Below are positions 8,227-17,568 of a stretch of DNA of 64,000 bases, piece after piece (positions within the stretch are counted from its first letter, which is position 1; every line of letters begins with the position of its first letter). Origin of the DNA: MFD04716-140 sp963703125 (GTDB lineage Bacteria; Bacteroidota; Bacteroidia; Flavobacteriales; Flavobacteriaceae); contig OY969790.1 in the NCBI GenBank assembly GCA_963703125.1, forward strand, positions 558,001 through 622,000, in the 5' to 3' direction. The position numbers were made by a program, and so were the translations under genes. Below the pieces are notes generated by a model. That model ran no database searches. It was given only the letters and a program-made list of their open reading frames with translations, and was not told where the DNA came from.

Positions 8227-9717
8227 TTATACTTTCTTCCAAAAATAAGGGGTTAGAAGAATGAGAACTGTAAAAAGTTCCAATCTTCCGGCCAGCATCA
8301 GAAAACTACACCACCATTTTCCCAAATCGGGAAGTCCGTTAAAATTACTCAGCGGATGCAAGCTGCCAAGACCTGGCCCAACATTACCCAGTGAAGTTGC
8401 TGCCCCACCAATGGCCGAAATGAAGTCAAGACCTAGTGCACCCAATACCAAAGCCCCAATGATGAATAAAAGCATGTACAATACAAAAAATGCAATAATG
8501 TTGTACACAATTTCTTCCTTCACAGTTTTATTGTTATAACGAACAGGTATTATGGCATTAGAGTGCAATGTTCGCTTAAATTCCAAGAGCCCATTCTTTA
8601 TAATCAATAGGTGGCGCATGACCTTTATACCGCCGGCCGTTGAACCTGCGCATCCCCCAAGGAACATCAAACCAAAAAAGAATATGGTCAGGAAGGGGGT
8701 CCAAGTTGTAAAATTAGCTGTAACAAAACCCGTAGTGGTTATAACAGAGGTCACAGCAAATAGGGAATGTCTAAAAGCACTTTCGAAAGGTCCAAGTACC
8801 ATGGGGTGGTATTCACCAATGGGTACATTGGCCTTAAAATAAACTACAAGGGTGGCAATTATCGTAAAACCGACCACAAATGCCGCGTAAAACTTGAATT
8901 CCTCATCCTTAAAAACTCGCTGTACCTTCCCCTTAAATGCAAAATAACTTAACACAAAATTACTACCTGCCAAAAACATAAAAAGAATAACTATGTATTC
9001 TATTAAAGGTTGATTGTTCCAATAGGCAAGGCTTAAATTTTTTGTTGAAAATCCGCCCGTTGACAAGGTGGCCATCGAGTGGTTCAAGGCATCAAAAAAG
9101 GACATTCCGGCAAGTTTCAAAAGTATCGTTTCCGCTATGGTATATCCAAAATATATTAGCCAAAGTCTTTTGGCAGTATCGGTAATTCTTGGGTGTAGTT
9201 TATCTGCGCTAGGTCCTGGTGCTTCGGCAGCAAATAATTGCATTCCACCAATCCCTAAAAGTGGCAATATGGCAATTGCCAGAACGATTATACCCATTCC
9301 GCCTATCCAATGTGTAAGGCTTCGCCAGAATAAAATTCCTTCAGGCATGACTTCTATGTCATCTAAAATAGATGCTCCCGTAGTCGTATAGCCTGACACC
9401 GTTTCAAAGAATGCATTGGTGATACCTGGAATACTATTAGAAAACAAATAGGGCAACATTCCGGAAAGCGACATGATAATCCATCCAAAGGTCACAATTA
9501 TATAGCCTTCTTTTCGCTTTACCTCTTTTTTGTGCCCCCTGGTGAAATACATCGCCGAAACACCAATAAACAAAGTGGTTATAGACGCTGTCGTAATATC
9601 TAAGGTTGCACCATCATCATAAATTCCACTTACCAATGCGGCCAAAAGCATAAACCCACCATTGCAAAGCAATAAAAGGCCCATAAGATGAACAATGATT
9701 CTAGTGTTGAGTTGCAT
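8227..9717 (-). CDS. trkH: Potassium uptake protein, TrkH/KtrB family
   Basis: This 496-residue channel-like subunit has the four-fold membrane-pore-membrane design of the superfamily of K+ transporters. Selectivity-loop regions can be seen in FFETVSGYTTTGASIL, NHSMATLSTGGFST, VTSVITTTGFVTANF and GGAATSLGNVGPGLG, each centred on a conserved glycine. The C-terminus ends shortly after the last helix at PYFWKKV. It starts one base after the trkA stop, in the order trkA-trkH, so the regulatory and pore subunits are made from one message. Together they give K+ uptake controlled by NAD(H) or ATP binding to TrkA. Confidence 0.95.
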   Translation of the reverse strand: MQLNTRIIVHLMGLLLLCNGGFMLLAALVSGIYDDGATLDITTASITTLFIGVSAMYFTRGHKKEVKRKEGYIIVTFGWIIMSLSGMLPYLFSNSIPGITNAFFETVSGYTTTGASILDDIEVMPEGILFWRSLTHWIGGMGIIVLAIAILPLLGIGGMQLFAAEAPGPSADKLHPRITDTAKRLWLIYFGYTIAETILLKLAGMSFFDALNHSMATLSTGGFSTKNLSLAYWNNQPLIEYIVILFMFLAGSNFVLSYFAFKGKVQRVFKDEEFKFYAAFVVGFTIIATLVVYFKANVPIGEYHPMVLGPFESAFRHSLFAVTSVITTTGFVTANFTTWTPFLTIFFFGLMFLGGCAGSTAGGIKVMRHLLIIKNGLLEFKRTLHSNAIIPVRYNNKTVKEEIVYNIIAFFVLYMLLFIIGALVLGALGLDFISAIGGAATSLGNVGPGLGSLHPLSNFNGLPDLGKWWCSFLMLAGRLELFTVLILLTPYFWKKV

Positions 9718-9718
9718 G

Positions 9719-11068
9719 TTATAAAAATAAGCGCTCTATTGCCGGAATAACTTCTGGTAGGCAACAGACGACCACTCTGTCCCCTGTCTTTATTTCGAAC
9801 CCGCCCAATGCTATAAATCCCTTTCCGTCTCGGACGACACCGCCAATGGTAGCCTCCTTTGGAAAATCTATCGCTCTAATGGTATTGCCAGCTACACGAG
9901 AAGTTGTTTTCACTACAAATTCAAGAATCTCGGCGTTCAAATTGTTGAGGCGCATCAATTCAACCACTTCCCCTTTGCGTATATGCCGCGATATATGATT
10001 GGCGGCCAAGAGCTTTTTATTGATCAGTGAATCGATTCCGATGGATTGGGAGAGCTGAAAATAATCCATATTTTCAACCAAGGCTATAGTCTTGATTTTG
10101 TGTTTCGATTTAGCCACAAGACAAGACATTATATTCGTTTCCGAGTTACCGGTCACGGCGATAAAAGCATCCATAGATTCCAGATTTTCCTCCTCCAAAA
10201 GCTCCACATTTCGGCCATCACCATTTATGACCAGTGCATTCGGAAGCTCATCGGCCAGATCAAAGGCCTTTTCCTTATCCTTTTCTATCAGTTTTACATT
10301 GAAGTTTTTAGAGCAAAGATCGCGAGCGGCCTTAAAACCTACTTTACTACCTCCCAAAATCATCACATTTTTTATGTCCTTCTTTTTCTTCCCTGTAAGC
10401 TTATAAAGTTCATCAACCCCTTCCTTTACCGTAATAAAATAAACCGTGTCACCTTCTTTAAAAGTTGTATCCCCTCTAGGAATAACCGTAAATTGAGTAC
10501 CCATTCGCTGAAGGGCAATAGGCATAAAATGTAACTCTGAAAATATTTTTGCCGCCTCTTTCACCATTTTACCTACAAAGGGAGCCGTTTTATCAAGTGT
10601 AACACCTATCATTATTAATTTACCTCCGTCAAACTCATAGGTATCGCTAAATGCCGATTTATTCAAGAGCATTTGAATTTCGGTTGCCGCCAATTTTTCT
10701 GGTGAAATAAGCTCGTCAATTCCCAAAGCGGTGAACTTTATGGCATCTTTATTCTCTATGAACTCGGTATTTGAAATCCTCGCAATGGTCCGTTTACAAC
10801 CCAATTGTTTGGCCAACATACAAAGGGTAATGTTCGTTGTCTCAGAAGAAGTAACCCCAATAACCAAATCAGAGTCCTGAACTTGTGCTTCCTTTAATAA
10901 TGAAAACGAAGTTGCATCACCCCGCAAAACCCTAATATCCAAATGATTATCAGCGTAGGCCAAATTCTCCTTTTGGGTATCTATCAAGGTAATATCCTGA
11001 GATTCGTAGGACAGCAATTTGGCCAAATGAAATCCAACTTCACCAGCACCGGCAATTATAATTTTCAT
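9719..11068 (-). CDS. trkA: Trk potassium system NAD-binding regulator TrkA
   Basis: This 449-residue cytoplasmic protein has two TrkA-N (RCK) Rossmann domains and two TrkA-C domains. The first nucleotide site is IIIAGAGEVGFHLA at residues 3-16 and the second is MILGGSKVGFKAA near residue 235. The tandem arrangement matches the long TrkA of Bacteroidota and Proteobacteria rather than the short KtrA. It gates the TrkH pore encoded immediately downstream. The 248 bases upstream, shared with the divergent ubiE gene, hold the promoters; a weak minus-strand TAATTTTG box occurs at 11195-11202, but it is 127 bases from the ATG, so the assignment is uncertain. Confidence 0.95.
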   Translation of the reverse strand: MKIIIAGAGEVGFHLAKLLSYESQDITLIDTQKENLAYADNHLDIRVLRGDATSFSLLKEAQVQDSDLVIGVTSSETTNITLCMLAKQLGCKRTIARISNTEFIENKDAIKFTALGIDELISPEKLAATEIQMLLNKSAFSDTYEFDGGKLIMIGVTLDKTAPFVGKMVKEAAKIFSELHFMPIALQRMGTQFTVIPRGDTTFKEGDTVYFITVKEGVDELYKLTGKKKKDIKNVMILGGSKVGFKAARDLCSKNFNVKLIEKDKEKAFDLADELPNALVINGDGRNVELLEEENLESMDAFIAVTGNSETNIMSCLVAKSKHKIKTIALVENMDYFQLSQSIGIDSLINKKLLAANHISRHIRKGEVVELMRLNNLNAEILEFVVKTTSRVAGNTIRAIDFPKEATIGGVVRDGKGFIALGGFEIKTGDRVVVCCLPEVIPAIERLFL

Positions 11069-11295
11069 TTAATATCTAAGTTGAATTTTACGCTCTTGGC
11101 TTACATTGCTGCGACAATCAGAAAGAAGTGTCTTTTTTAACACTTTGGCTTTAATACAGCTCATGTGGTAAAGGGTTGGCAACTATTTGTGGTACAAAAT
11201 TAAACAAATAATTCTGGTTGTGGGGTAAATTGAAAAAGTAAAAAGTAAGGTGCTTTTTGGGTCGCTAAATATGGGAGGTAACATTATTCATGTCG

Positions 11296-11303
11296 TATAT
11301 TTG
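11296..11303 (+). promoter_or_regulatory. Candidate -7 box (TAnnTTTG) for ubiE-porT
   Basis: TATATTTG ends 13 bases before the ubiE ATG, implying a very short leader. No TTG at the normal distance was found. Confidence 0.45.
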
Positions 11304-11316
11304 CCAAAAAATTTAA

Positions 11317-12045
11317 ATGGGCAATAACATCACTCCTTATAAGGATTCCACCCTCGGAAAAAAGGAGCAAGTAACCAAGATGTTCAACACTATCTCAGAT
11401 AAATATGATGGACTGAATAGAATCATATCCTTTGGAATAGATATTAAATGGAGAAAAAAAGTCGTTGCCCTATTAAAAAAGAAGGCTCCCGAAACCATTT
11501 TGGATATTGCCACCGGCACCGGTGATCTTGCGATTAATTTGGTGCAAACGGGAGCCAAAAGAATTGTGGGATTGGATATTTCACCCGGGATGCTGGAAGT
11601 TGGAAAAAATAAGATAAGGACAAAAAAACTGGATACTATAATTGAAATGGTTGTTGGTGACAGTGAGAATTTACAATTTGAGGAAAATTCGTTTGATGCC
11701 GTAACCGTAGGCTTCGGTGTTCGTAATTTTGAAAATCTTAATAAGGGTCTTTCAGAAATATATAGAGTCCTGAAGCCATCGGGAACCTTCATAGTATTGG
11801 AAACCTCTGTGCCGACCAAATCCCCATTTAAACAAGTATATTATTTTTATACCAAACATATACTTCCGAAAATAGGGAAGATTTTTTCAAAGGACACATC
11901 GGCCTACTCGTACCTATCTGAATCTGCTTCGGTTTTTCCACATGGTGAAGAGTTCAACAATATTTTACGCAAAATTGGGTTTATAGAGGTAACGAACCGG
12001 CCCCAAACTTTTGGGGTGGCTTCGATATACGCTGCAACAAAGTGA
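11317..12045 (+). CDS. ubiE: Demethylmenaquinone methyltransferase
   Basis: This 242-residue SAM-dependent methyltransferase is the UbiE/MenG family member that makes the last step of menaquinone synthesis. The SAM motif is ILDIATGTGDLAINL, followed by GLDISPGML, DSENLQFEENSFDAVT and GVRNFENL, all family hallmarks. Flavobacteriia respire with menaquinone, so the MenG role is the relevant one even though the family is often called bifunctional. The porT coding region follows 5 bases after the stop; this ubiE-porT pairing is common in Bacteroidota although the two proteins have no evident shared job. Confidence 0.95.
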   Translation: MGNNITPYKDSTLGKKEQVTKMFNTISDKYDGLNRIISFGIDIKWRKKVVALLKKKAPETILDIATGTGDLAINLVQTGAKRIVGLDISPGMLEVGKNKIRTKKLDTIIEMVVGDSENLQFEENSFDAVTVGFGVRNFENLNKGLSEIYRVLKPSGTFIVLETSVPTKSPFKQVYYFYTKHILPKIGKIFSKDTSAYSYLSESASVFPHGEEFNNILRKIGFIEVTNRPQTFGVASIYAATK

Positions 12046-12050
12046 TCTTT

Positions 12051-12746
12051 ATGAAGAACAGTCTATTATTATTGATCGGTATGGCGCTTTTTTGCCTTCC
12101 GATCAGTGCCCAGTTCAATGAAAAACCCGTACTGAACCTAGAGAATGAGGATAAATCTCTTTTTAATTGGGGTTACTTTCTAGGTTTCAATCAATATGAT
12201 TTTAAGTTTGACTACAAGAACAATGGTGAGGACGTATTGGTTGATAAATCCTTAGGTTTTAATGTAGGCCTTATTGGCGAAATGCGATTGAACGAATTCT
12301 TGGATTTACGTTTTGAGCCAGGGCTACTATATAATACCAGAACATTGGGATTTCCAGGTTTTACAGAGGAAAAAAATGCATTGAGGGAAGTAAAGTCTAC
12401 CTATATCAACTTCCCTTTACTATTAAAAGTAAGCACCAGAAGATTGGGTAATTGGAAACCTTTTCTCATCGGCGGCCTGTCTACCTCTATGAACTTAGGC
12501 AGTAACGAAGCAAGTCTCGATGATAATGAAGGCGGTACTTTTCGTATGAAAAAATCGGTTTACAATTATGAAATGGGGTTCGGCATCGATTTCTATTTAG
12601 AGTATTTTAAATTTACACCATCCATCCGGGGTATATTTGCCATCAGTGACGAACTTGTTCCTGACAATGACCCTGCCAGTCCTTGGACATCAAATATAGC
12701 GGCCATGCGAACGCGTGGAATCTTTATCAATTTTACCTTTGAATAG
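12051..12746 (+). CDS. porT: Type IX secretion outer-membrane protein PorT
   Basis: About 231 residues, beginning with a signal peptide (KNSLLLLIGMALFCLPISAQ) and followed by a small outer-membrane beta-barrel with alternating hydrophobic strands, for example YTINFPLLLK-like and TFRMKKSVYNYEMGFG regions, ending in the aromatic-terminal strand IFINFTFE. PorT was one of the first factors shown to be needed for gingipain secretion and for gliding. I chose ATG 12051; a longer frame begins at GTG 12042 inside the ubiE stop, but it would add only three residues before the signal peptide. The neighbour ubiE on the same strand supports the identification. Confidence 0.88.
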   Translation: MKNSLLLLIGMALFCLPISAQFNEKPVLNLENEDKSLFNWGYFLGFNQYDFKFDYKNNGEDVLVDKSLGFNVGLIGEMRLNEFLDLRFEPGLLYNTRTLGFPGFTEEKNALREVKSTYINFPLLLKVSTRRLGNWKPFLIGGLSTSMNLGSNEASLDDNEGGTFRMKKSVYNYEMGFGIDFYLEYFKFTPSIRGIFAISDELVPDNDPASPWTSNIAAMRTRGIFINFTFE

Positions 12747-13076
12747 TATTGAGAAGCGAGATTTGAGAGGTGAGACGAATAGTGATAAAGTGAAGTTGTT
12801 GGTTCTCCTCTTGTGAAGTTTTGTGCCGGGCAGTTCGGCAAGCTCACCGTAATACCTGCCGATGTGTGTCAGGAGAGGATTTTTATATAGGATAATTGAA
12901 AGCTATGAGGTCGTGAACGAGGAGGTTGAAAAAAATTGAGTTAGAATTTGAGTTCGACGTTTAAACTTGAAACCATCTACCACCAACCGTCAACGAACGA
13001 CCATCGACAAATCAACACATCAACAGAAAAACCCAAAATAATCAATCGGCGGCAAACAACCATCAACGAACAACCA
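12747..13076. repeat. Gene-free repeat-rich intergenic region
   Basis: These 330 bases hold two kinds of repetitive sequence and no credible gene. From 12779 to 12877 there is imperfect palindromic sequence (CTCCTC near 12796 against AGGAGAG near 12871; a CGGGCAG/CTGCCG pair inside) containing TTCGGCAAGCTCACCG, which resembles interspersed extragenic palindromes found in Flavobacteriia. From about 12970 to 13080 there is a low-complexity run of CAACCATCAACGAAC-like units, repeated with variations at least four times with a loose period of 13-15 bases. The run touches the last codons of the TrmH gene. It is neither a CRISPR (units too short and uneven) nor a tRNA. Confidence 0.6.
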
Positions 13077-13799
13077 TCAACTCCTTCGTATCTCGTTCAG
13101 CAAAATAGCACCTGCAGTTGCCACATTTAGGCTCTCTGCGGTAATTTGACCAAATTGGGGTATACCCATTTTTGAATGGACCAATTCTTCAATTTCCCTA
13201 GAAATCCCATTCGCTTCATTGCCCAAAACCAAGACGCCCTTTTCCGGCAATTCTTCTTTGTAAACGGTAGCACCTTCTATAAAAGCCCCGTAAATTCTCG
13301 AATCGGATTTTGATAAAAATTCGGCCAGGTCACCATAAACCACATTTACCCTAGAGATAGAGCCCATGGTCGCTTGCAGCACTTTAGGGTTATAACAATC
13401 AACCGTATTTATAGAACAAACCAAATGTTTGATTCCAAACCAGTCGCACAACCTGATAATGGTACCTAAATTTCCAGGATCCCTTATGTCATCAAGGGCC
13501 ACTATCCAGTCTTTAAAATCAACCTGCACTGGTTTCGGTATGTGGAAAATACCCAAAACTCCATTGGGGTTCTTTAATCCACTAATCTGTTCAAAGTCGC
13601 GTAGGGAAACTTCAGTTGTATATTCTGATTTGAATTTTCTAAAATGGGGCTCTGTCACATAAATTTTAGCGACCTCAAAATCCGATTCCAGTAGTTCATT
13701 AATTGTCTTGATACCTTCCACCACAAACATACCGTGTTCATTTCGGTACTTTTTTTGCTGCAGGCTTTTTATAAGTTTTATTTGGCTTTTAACAACCAT
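13077..13799 (-). CDS. TrmH/SpoU-family RNA 2'-O-methyltransferase
   Basis: The 240-residue protein has an N-terminal substrate-binding domain (QKKYRNEHGMFVVEGIKTI) and a C-terminal trefoil-knot methyltransferase domain. The three SpoU motifs are present: DDIRDPGNLGTIIRL (motif 1), VLVLGNEANGIS (motif 2) and ESLNVATAGAILLNE (motif 3). It resembles RlmB/TsnR-like enzymes that methylate ribose in 23S rRNA, but tRNA targets cannot be excluded. The C-terminus runs directly into the low-complexity repeat region, with the last codons encoding IRRS. It is divergent from tamL, a neighbour relationship often seen in Flavobacteriaceae. Confidence 0.9.
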   Translation of the reverse strand: MVVKSQIKLIKSLQQKKYRNEHGMFVVEGIKTINELLESDFEVAKIYVTEPHFRKFKSEYTTEVSLRDFEQISGLKNPNGVLGIFHIPKPVQVDFKDWIVALDDIRDPGNLGTIIRLCDWFGIKHLVCSINTVDCYNPKVLQATMGSISRVNVVYGDLAEFLSKSDSRIYGAFIEGATVYKEELPEKGVLVLGNEANGISREIEELVHSKMGIPQFGQITAESLNVATAGAILLNEIRRS

Positions 13800-13808
13800 A
13801 AAAAAATG

Positions 13809-13816
13809 TATTTTTG
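13809..13816 (+). promoter_or_regulatory. Candidate -7 box (TAnnTTTG) for tamL
   Basis: TATTTTTG would start transcription near 13821. This favours the ATG at 13853 over the earlier start codons, which would be at or before the transcript start. Confidence 0.45.
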
Positions 13817-13852
13817 ATTTCTATGATGATCCATTTGCGCTCCAAAAAGAAC

Positions 13853-16417
13853 ATGGCTAAATTAAGCTTATTATTCCTAGCTATTCTTTTTGCTTCATGT
13901 AACACTTTGAAAAGGGTCGATGATGATGAGTACCTTGTAGTAAAAAATACAATATTCGCAGATGGTGAAAAAATATACAATGAGAATATCCATAGTCTTA
14001 TTGTTCAGAGACCTAACAGTTCATTATTGGGTTACCCATTACGACTAAACCTATACAATCTTGCCAAAACGGATCCCGATGCCTCCTATCAAGATTGGCT
14101 ATATAAAAAGGAAAATAGAAAAAAGAGATTGACCAACCTTCTTTCCGAAAAACAAGTTGATAGGCTAGGGCAATCTTTCATGGTCAAAGGACTTAGTGAA
14201 TGGCTTAAAAAAATTGGGGAAGCCCCTGTAATCCTTGACACGGCGGCTACACGCAGAACTTTACAGCGTTTAAGTTCATATTACGGAAGCAAAGGATATT
14301 TTAACAATAAAACAACTTTTGAGGTTGACAGCGCAAAAGGCAAGCAGCGAGCCAAAGTTGCCTACCAAATCAAATTGGGGAGTCCTTATATTATTGACTC
14401 CATTTCTGCGAAAATATCCTCAACTCCCATTGATTCTATTTATGCAATCCACAAAAGTGATTCTTGGGTGAAACAAGGAAACCAATTTGACCTCGTAGAC
14501 TTTACCGCGGAACGCGAACGCCTAACATCAATATTCAGGAATTCGGGAGTCTATAATTTTCAGGAAAGCTCGATCAATTTTGAAATCGTTCGGGATTCGG
14601 TTGCCAAAAGTGATGATAAGCAAATGGACATTCAATTGACGATAGATGACCTTAAAAGGCGTAATGACAGTACCATAACGACTTCCAAGTACAAAGTTTT
14701 TAAATTCGACAAAATCAATATTTACACCGACTACCTTTTTAATGAAAGCGATGGTGAATTGCGGTTCGAAAGATTTGGTAATTACACTATCTTTTATAAG
14801 AACAAGCTTCGCTATAAACCGAAAACGCTAACGGATGCCATATTTTTTGAAAAGGACAGTGTTTACAGGGATATTGATAGGATCCGGACCATAAGGCAGA
14901 TAACGAATCTCAATGTTTTCAAATATCCCAACATAACCATTGAAGAAGATAGCACCAAAAATAATTTAACAACGAACATTTATTTATCATCGCGCCCTAA
15001 ATACTCCTCAGGAACAGATTTTAATGTAACCCACTCCAACATTCAACAAGTTGGCCTTGGCCTTTCACAATCCCTTCAGGCCCGCAACCTTTTTAGGGGA
15101 GCCGAGAATTTAAGTCTTTCCGGTCGCGTAAGCATTGGTTCATCCAAAGACCCGAACATTTCCGACAGCCATTTCTTCAATATTCTGGAATATGGGGCCG
15201 ATCTTAATTTGACCTTTCCCAGAATTTGGGTCCCTTTCATAAATACGGGAAAAATTATTCCTAACTATATGCTTCCTCAAACGCGCATGTCAATAGGAAC
15301 AACTTCCCAAAGAAATATTGGTTTGGACAAACAAACTTTCAATACTATATTGGGCTATAATTGGACCCCGTCAGAATTTAAGAAACATGCCGTTGAAATA
15401 TTGAATGTTCAATTTGTGCTCAATTTAAATCAGGAAAGGTTTTTCAGCGTTTACAGAAACACATACAACCGACTAAATAAAGTTGCCGAACCTTATGCGG
15501 CCAACGTTCTGGTTTCCGACTTCTTCGAAATCCCTGATGGCGAAACAACGCCTAACCTTATTATTCCAGAGGGAACAACAGGATTCATCAATGCTGTTCA
15601 AAATCAAGGATTGATAGCTACAACCGATGCCGATTATATTGAGGTGGTACGAATCGAGGAAAGGAGACAACGACTTACCGAGAACAATCTCATTTTTGCA
15701 AGCAACTATACTTTAAACAAGAACAATAGAAATGGCCTCACCGACAACAATTTTTATCAATTTAGGTTCAAATTGGAAAGTGCCGGAAACCTCCTTTCTG
15801 GTTTATCGTATCTTATCCCTTTCAATCAAAAAGATGACAAGCTCCTAGTTTTTGGCGTTCCGTACTCGCAGTATGTAAAAACTGAATTTGACTTCATCAA
15901 ATATTGGGACCTTTCCCGCTCAAACGTGCTGGCATTTCGAAGTTTTCTAGGTATTGCCGTACCCTATGGCAACGCCGACAACATACCCTTCGTACGGAGT
16001 TATTTTGCAGGGGGTTCCAACGATAACAGAGCCTGGTATCCCTACTCCCTGGGGCCTGGAAGAACCAAAGCCCTGAACGATTTTAACGAAGCCAATTTAA
16101 AAATTGCCCTCAATTTGGAATATCGATTCCCCATTGTAGGCGATGTTAAGGGTGCCTTGTTTGCCGATGCCGGTAACATTTGGAATGTCTTTGACAACGT
16201 GGATGATCCCGATGCTGTTTTTAGCGGATTTAATTCTTTGGCCGATATTGCCCTGGGTTCAGGATTCGGTATCAGATACGATTTTACTTATTTTCTTTTT
16301 CGATTAGATCTTGGCTTTAAGACCTATAACCCAGCTGAAGAAACTTCAAAAAGATGGTTTAGGGACTATAATTTTAAGAACTCTGTGCTTCAAATTGGAA
16401 TCAATTATCCTTTTTAG
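13853..16417 (+). CDS. tamL: Translocation and assembly module lipoprotein TamL (BamA/TamA family)
   Basis: From ATG 13853 the product has about 854 residues and begins with a lipoprotein signal peptide, MAKLSLLFLAILFASC, whose Cys would be lipidated. POTRA-like repeats follow, then an Omp85-type C-terminal barrel ending in IGINYPF with a terminal Phe; the RGAENLSLSGRVSIG and FAGGSNDNRAWYPYSLGP blocks belong to the barrel and its lid loop (the VRxRG-like motif). TamL replaces TamA in Bacteroidota and works with TamB in outer-membrane lipid or protein transport. Earlier start codons exist at TTG 13814 and ATG 13823, but a -7 box at 13809-13816 makes them unlikely. No tamB is adjacent. Confidence 0.88.
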   Translation: MAKLSLLFLAILFASCNTLKRVDDDEYLVVKNTIFADGEKIYNENIHSLIVQRPNSSLLGYPLRLNLYNLAKTDPDASYQDWLYKKENRKKRLTNLLSEKQVDRLGQSFMVKGLSEWLKKIGEAPVILDTAATRRTLQRLSSYYGSKGYFNNKTTFEVDSAKGKQRAKVAYQIKLGSPYIIDSISAKISSTPIDSIYAIHKSDSWVKQGNQFDLVDFTAERERLTSIFRNSGVYNFQESSINFEIVRDSVAKSDDKQMDIQLTIDDLKRRNDSTITTSKYKVFKFDKINIYTDYLFNESDGELRFERFGNYTIFYKNKLRYKPKTLTDAIFFEKDSVYRDIDRIRTIRQITNLNVFKYPNITIEEDSTKNNLTTNIYLSSRPKYSSGTDFNVTHSNIQQVGLGLSQSLQARNLFRGAENLSLSGRVSIGSSKDPNISDSHFFNILEYGADLNLTFPRIWVPFINTGKIIPNYMLPQTRMSIGTTSQRNIGLDKQTFNTILGYNWTPSEFKKHAVEILNVQFVLNLNQERFFSVYRNTYNRLNKVAEPYAANVLVSDFFEIPDGETTPNLIIPEGTTGFINAVQNQGLIATTDADYIEVVRIEERRQRLTENNLIFASNYTLNKNNRNGLTDNNFYQFRFKLESAGNLLSGLSYLIPFNQKDDKLLVFGVPYSQYVKTEFDFIKYWDLSRSNVLAFRSFLGIAVPYGNADNIPFVRSYFAGGSNDNRAWYPYSLGPGRTKALNDFNEANLKIALNLEYRFPIVGDVKGALFADAGNIWNVFDNVDDPDAVFSGFNSLADIALGSGFGIRYDFTYFLFRLDLGFKTYNPAEETSKRWFRDYNFKNSVLQIGINYPF

Positions 16418-16431
16418 ACCTAATATTTTAT

Positions 16432-16439
16432 TACTTTTG
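16432..16439 (+). promoter_or_regulatory. Candidate -7 box (TAnnTTTG) for fbaA
   Basis: TACTTTTG lies 34 bases before the fbaA ATG, at the distance seen for other genes here. Confidence 0.5.
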
Positions 16440-16473
16440 CCTCTCACTTTACAAACTAACAGACCAAAAAGAT

Positions 16474-17541
16474 ATGGCCCACAACATTAAACCCGGTGTA
16501 GCCACCGGTGACGAAGTTCAAAGGATTTTCAATTACGCAAAAGAAAAAGGATTTGCACTACCCGCAGTCAATGTAGTCGGGTCAGACACTATAAATGGTG
16601 TACTTGAAACTGCTGCCAGTCTAAATGCCCCTGTAATTATACAGTTCTCAAATGGTGGAGCACAGTTCAATGCAGGCAAAGGATTGTCAAATGAAGGGCA
16701 GCAAGCGGCCATTTTAGGGGCCATTGCAGGTGCAAAACATGTACATCAGTTGGCTGAGGCATATGGTGCTACCGTAATACTGCATACAGATCATTGCGCA
16801 AAAAATTTATTACCTTGGATAGATGGCTTGCTTGATGCAAGTGAGGAGCATTTCGCTGCCACTGGCAAGCCTTTATTTAGTTCCCACATGATCGATCTTT
16901 CCGAAGAACCCATTGAGGAAAATATTGAAACTTGTAAAAAGTACCTGGAGCGTATGAGTAAAATGGGAATGACCCTCGAAATTGAGCTCGGTATTACTGG
17001 GGGTGAAGAAGATGGTGTGGATAATTCCGACGTTGATGATTCCAAACTGTATACCCAGCCCGAGGAAGTAGCATATGCTTATGAAGAACTTTCCAAGGTA
17101 AGTCCGCGATTTACCGTCGCAGCTGCTTTTGGGAATGTGCATGGGGTGTATAAGCCGGGGAATGTAAAACTGACTCCAAAAATCCTGAAAAATTCCCAGG
17201 AGTTTATCTCAAAAAAATATGGTGTTGAACCTAATCATATCGATTTTGTTTTTCACGGTGGATCGGGTTCTACAGTAGAGGAAATAAGAGAAGCCATCGG
17301 TTACGGCGTAATAAAAATGAACATAGATACCGATATGCAGTATGCATTCCTTGCCGGTATTCGTGATTATATTCAGAATAAAAAGGACTTTTTGCAATCC
17401 CAAATTGGAAATCCAAATGGTCCGGACGAACCCAATAAGAAATACTACGACCCAAGAGTTTGGTTGCGCGAAGGTGAAAAGACGTTTGTTGAGCGCTTGA
17501 AAAAAGCTTTTGCCGATTTAAACAATGTAAATACATTATAA
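16474..17541 (+). CDS. fbaA: Class II fructose-bisphosphate aldolase
   Basis: This 355-residue enzyme cleaves fructose 1,6-bisphosphate into glyceraldehyde 3-phosphate and dihydroxyacetone phosphate for glycolysis, and runs in reverse for gluconeogenesis. It is the zinc-dependent FbaA type close to the E. coli enzyme: catalytic Asp106 and zinc His107 are in LHTDHCAKN, LEIELGITGGEEDGVDNS follows, and HGGSGS with NIDTDMQ supplies the phosphate and substrate residues. Length matches the E. coli protein closely. It has its own -7 box, and accD follows 27 bases after the stop, so they may share a transcript. Confidence 0.97.
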   Translation: MAHNIKPGVATGDEVQRIFNYAKEKGFALPAVNVVGSDTINGVLETAASLNAPVIIQFSNGGAQFNAGKGLSNEGQQAAILGAIAGAKHVHQLAEAYGATVILHTDHCAKNLLPWIDGLLDASEEHFAATGKPLFSSHMIDLSEEPIEENIETCKKYLERMSKMGMTLEIELGITGGEEDGVDNSDVDDSKLYTQPEEVAYAYEELSKVSPRFTVAAAFGNVHGVYKPGNVKLTPKILKNSQEFISKKYGVEPNHIDFVFHGGSGSTVEEIREAIGYGVIKMNIDTDMQYAFLAGIRDYIQNKKDFLQSQIGNPNGPDEPNKKYYDPRVWLREGEKTFVERLKKAFADLNNVNTL

Positions 17542-17568
17542 TTTCCGCTCTAAACAAGGTAACCTAAA

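Noticed and set aside
10046..10534. 162-residue plus-strand frame
   Set aside because: Antisense to trkA with no recognisable domain.
12970..13080. CRISPR array in the CAACCATCAACGAAC run
   Set aside because: Units are of uneven length and sequence and have no unique spacers; no cas genes nearby.
12948..13130. Open frame of 60 residues rich in Thr, Asn and His
   Set aside because: Translation of the low-complexity repeat, overlapping the end of the TrmH gene on the other strand.
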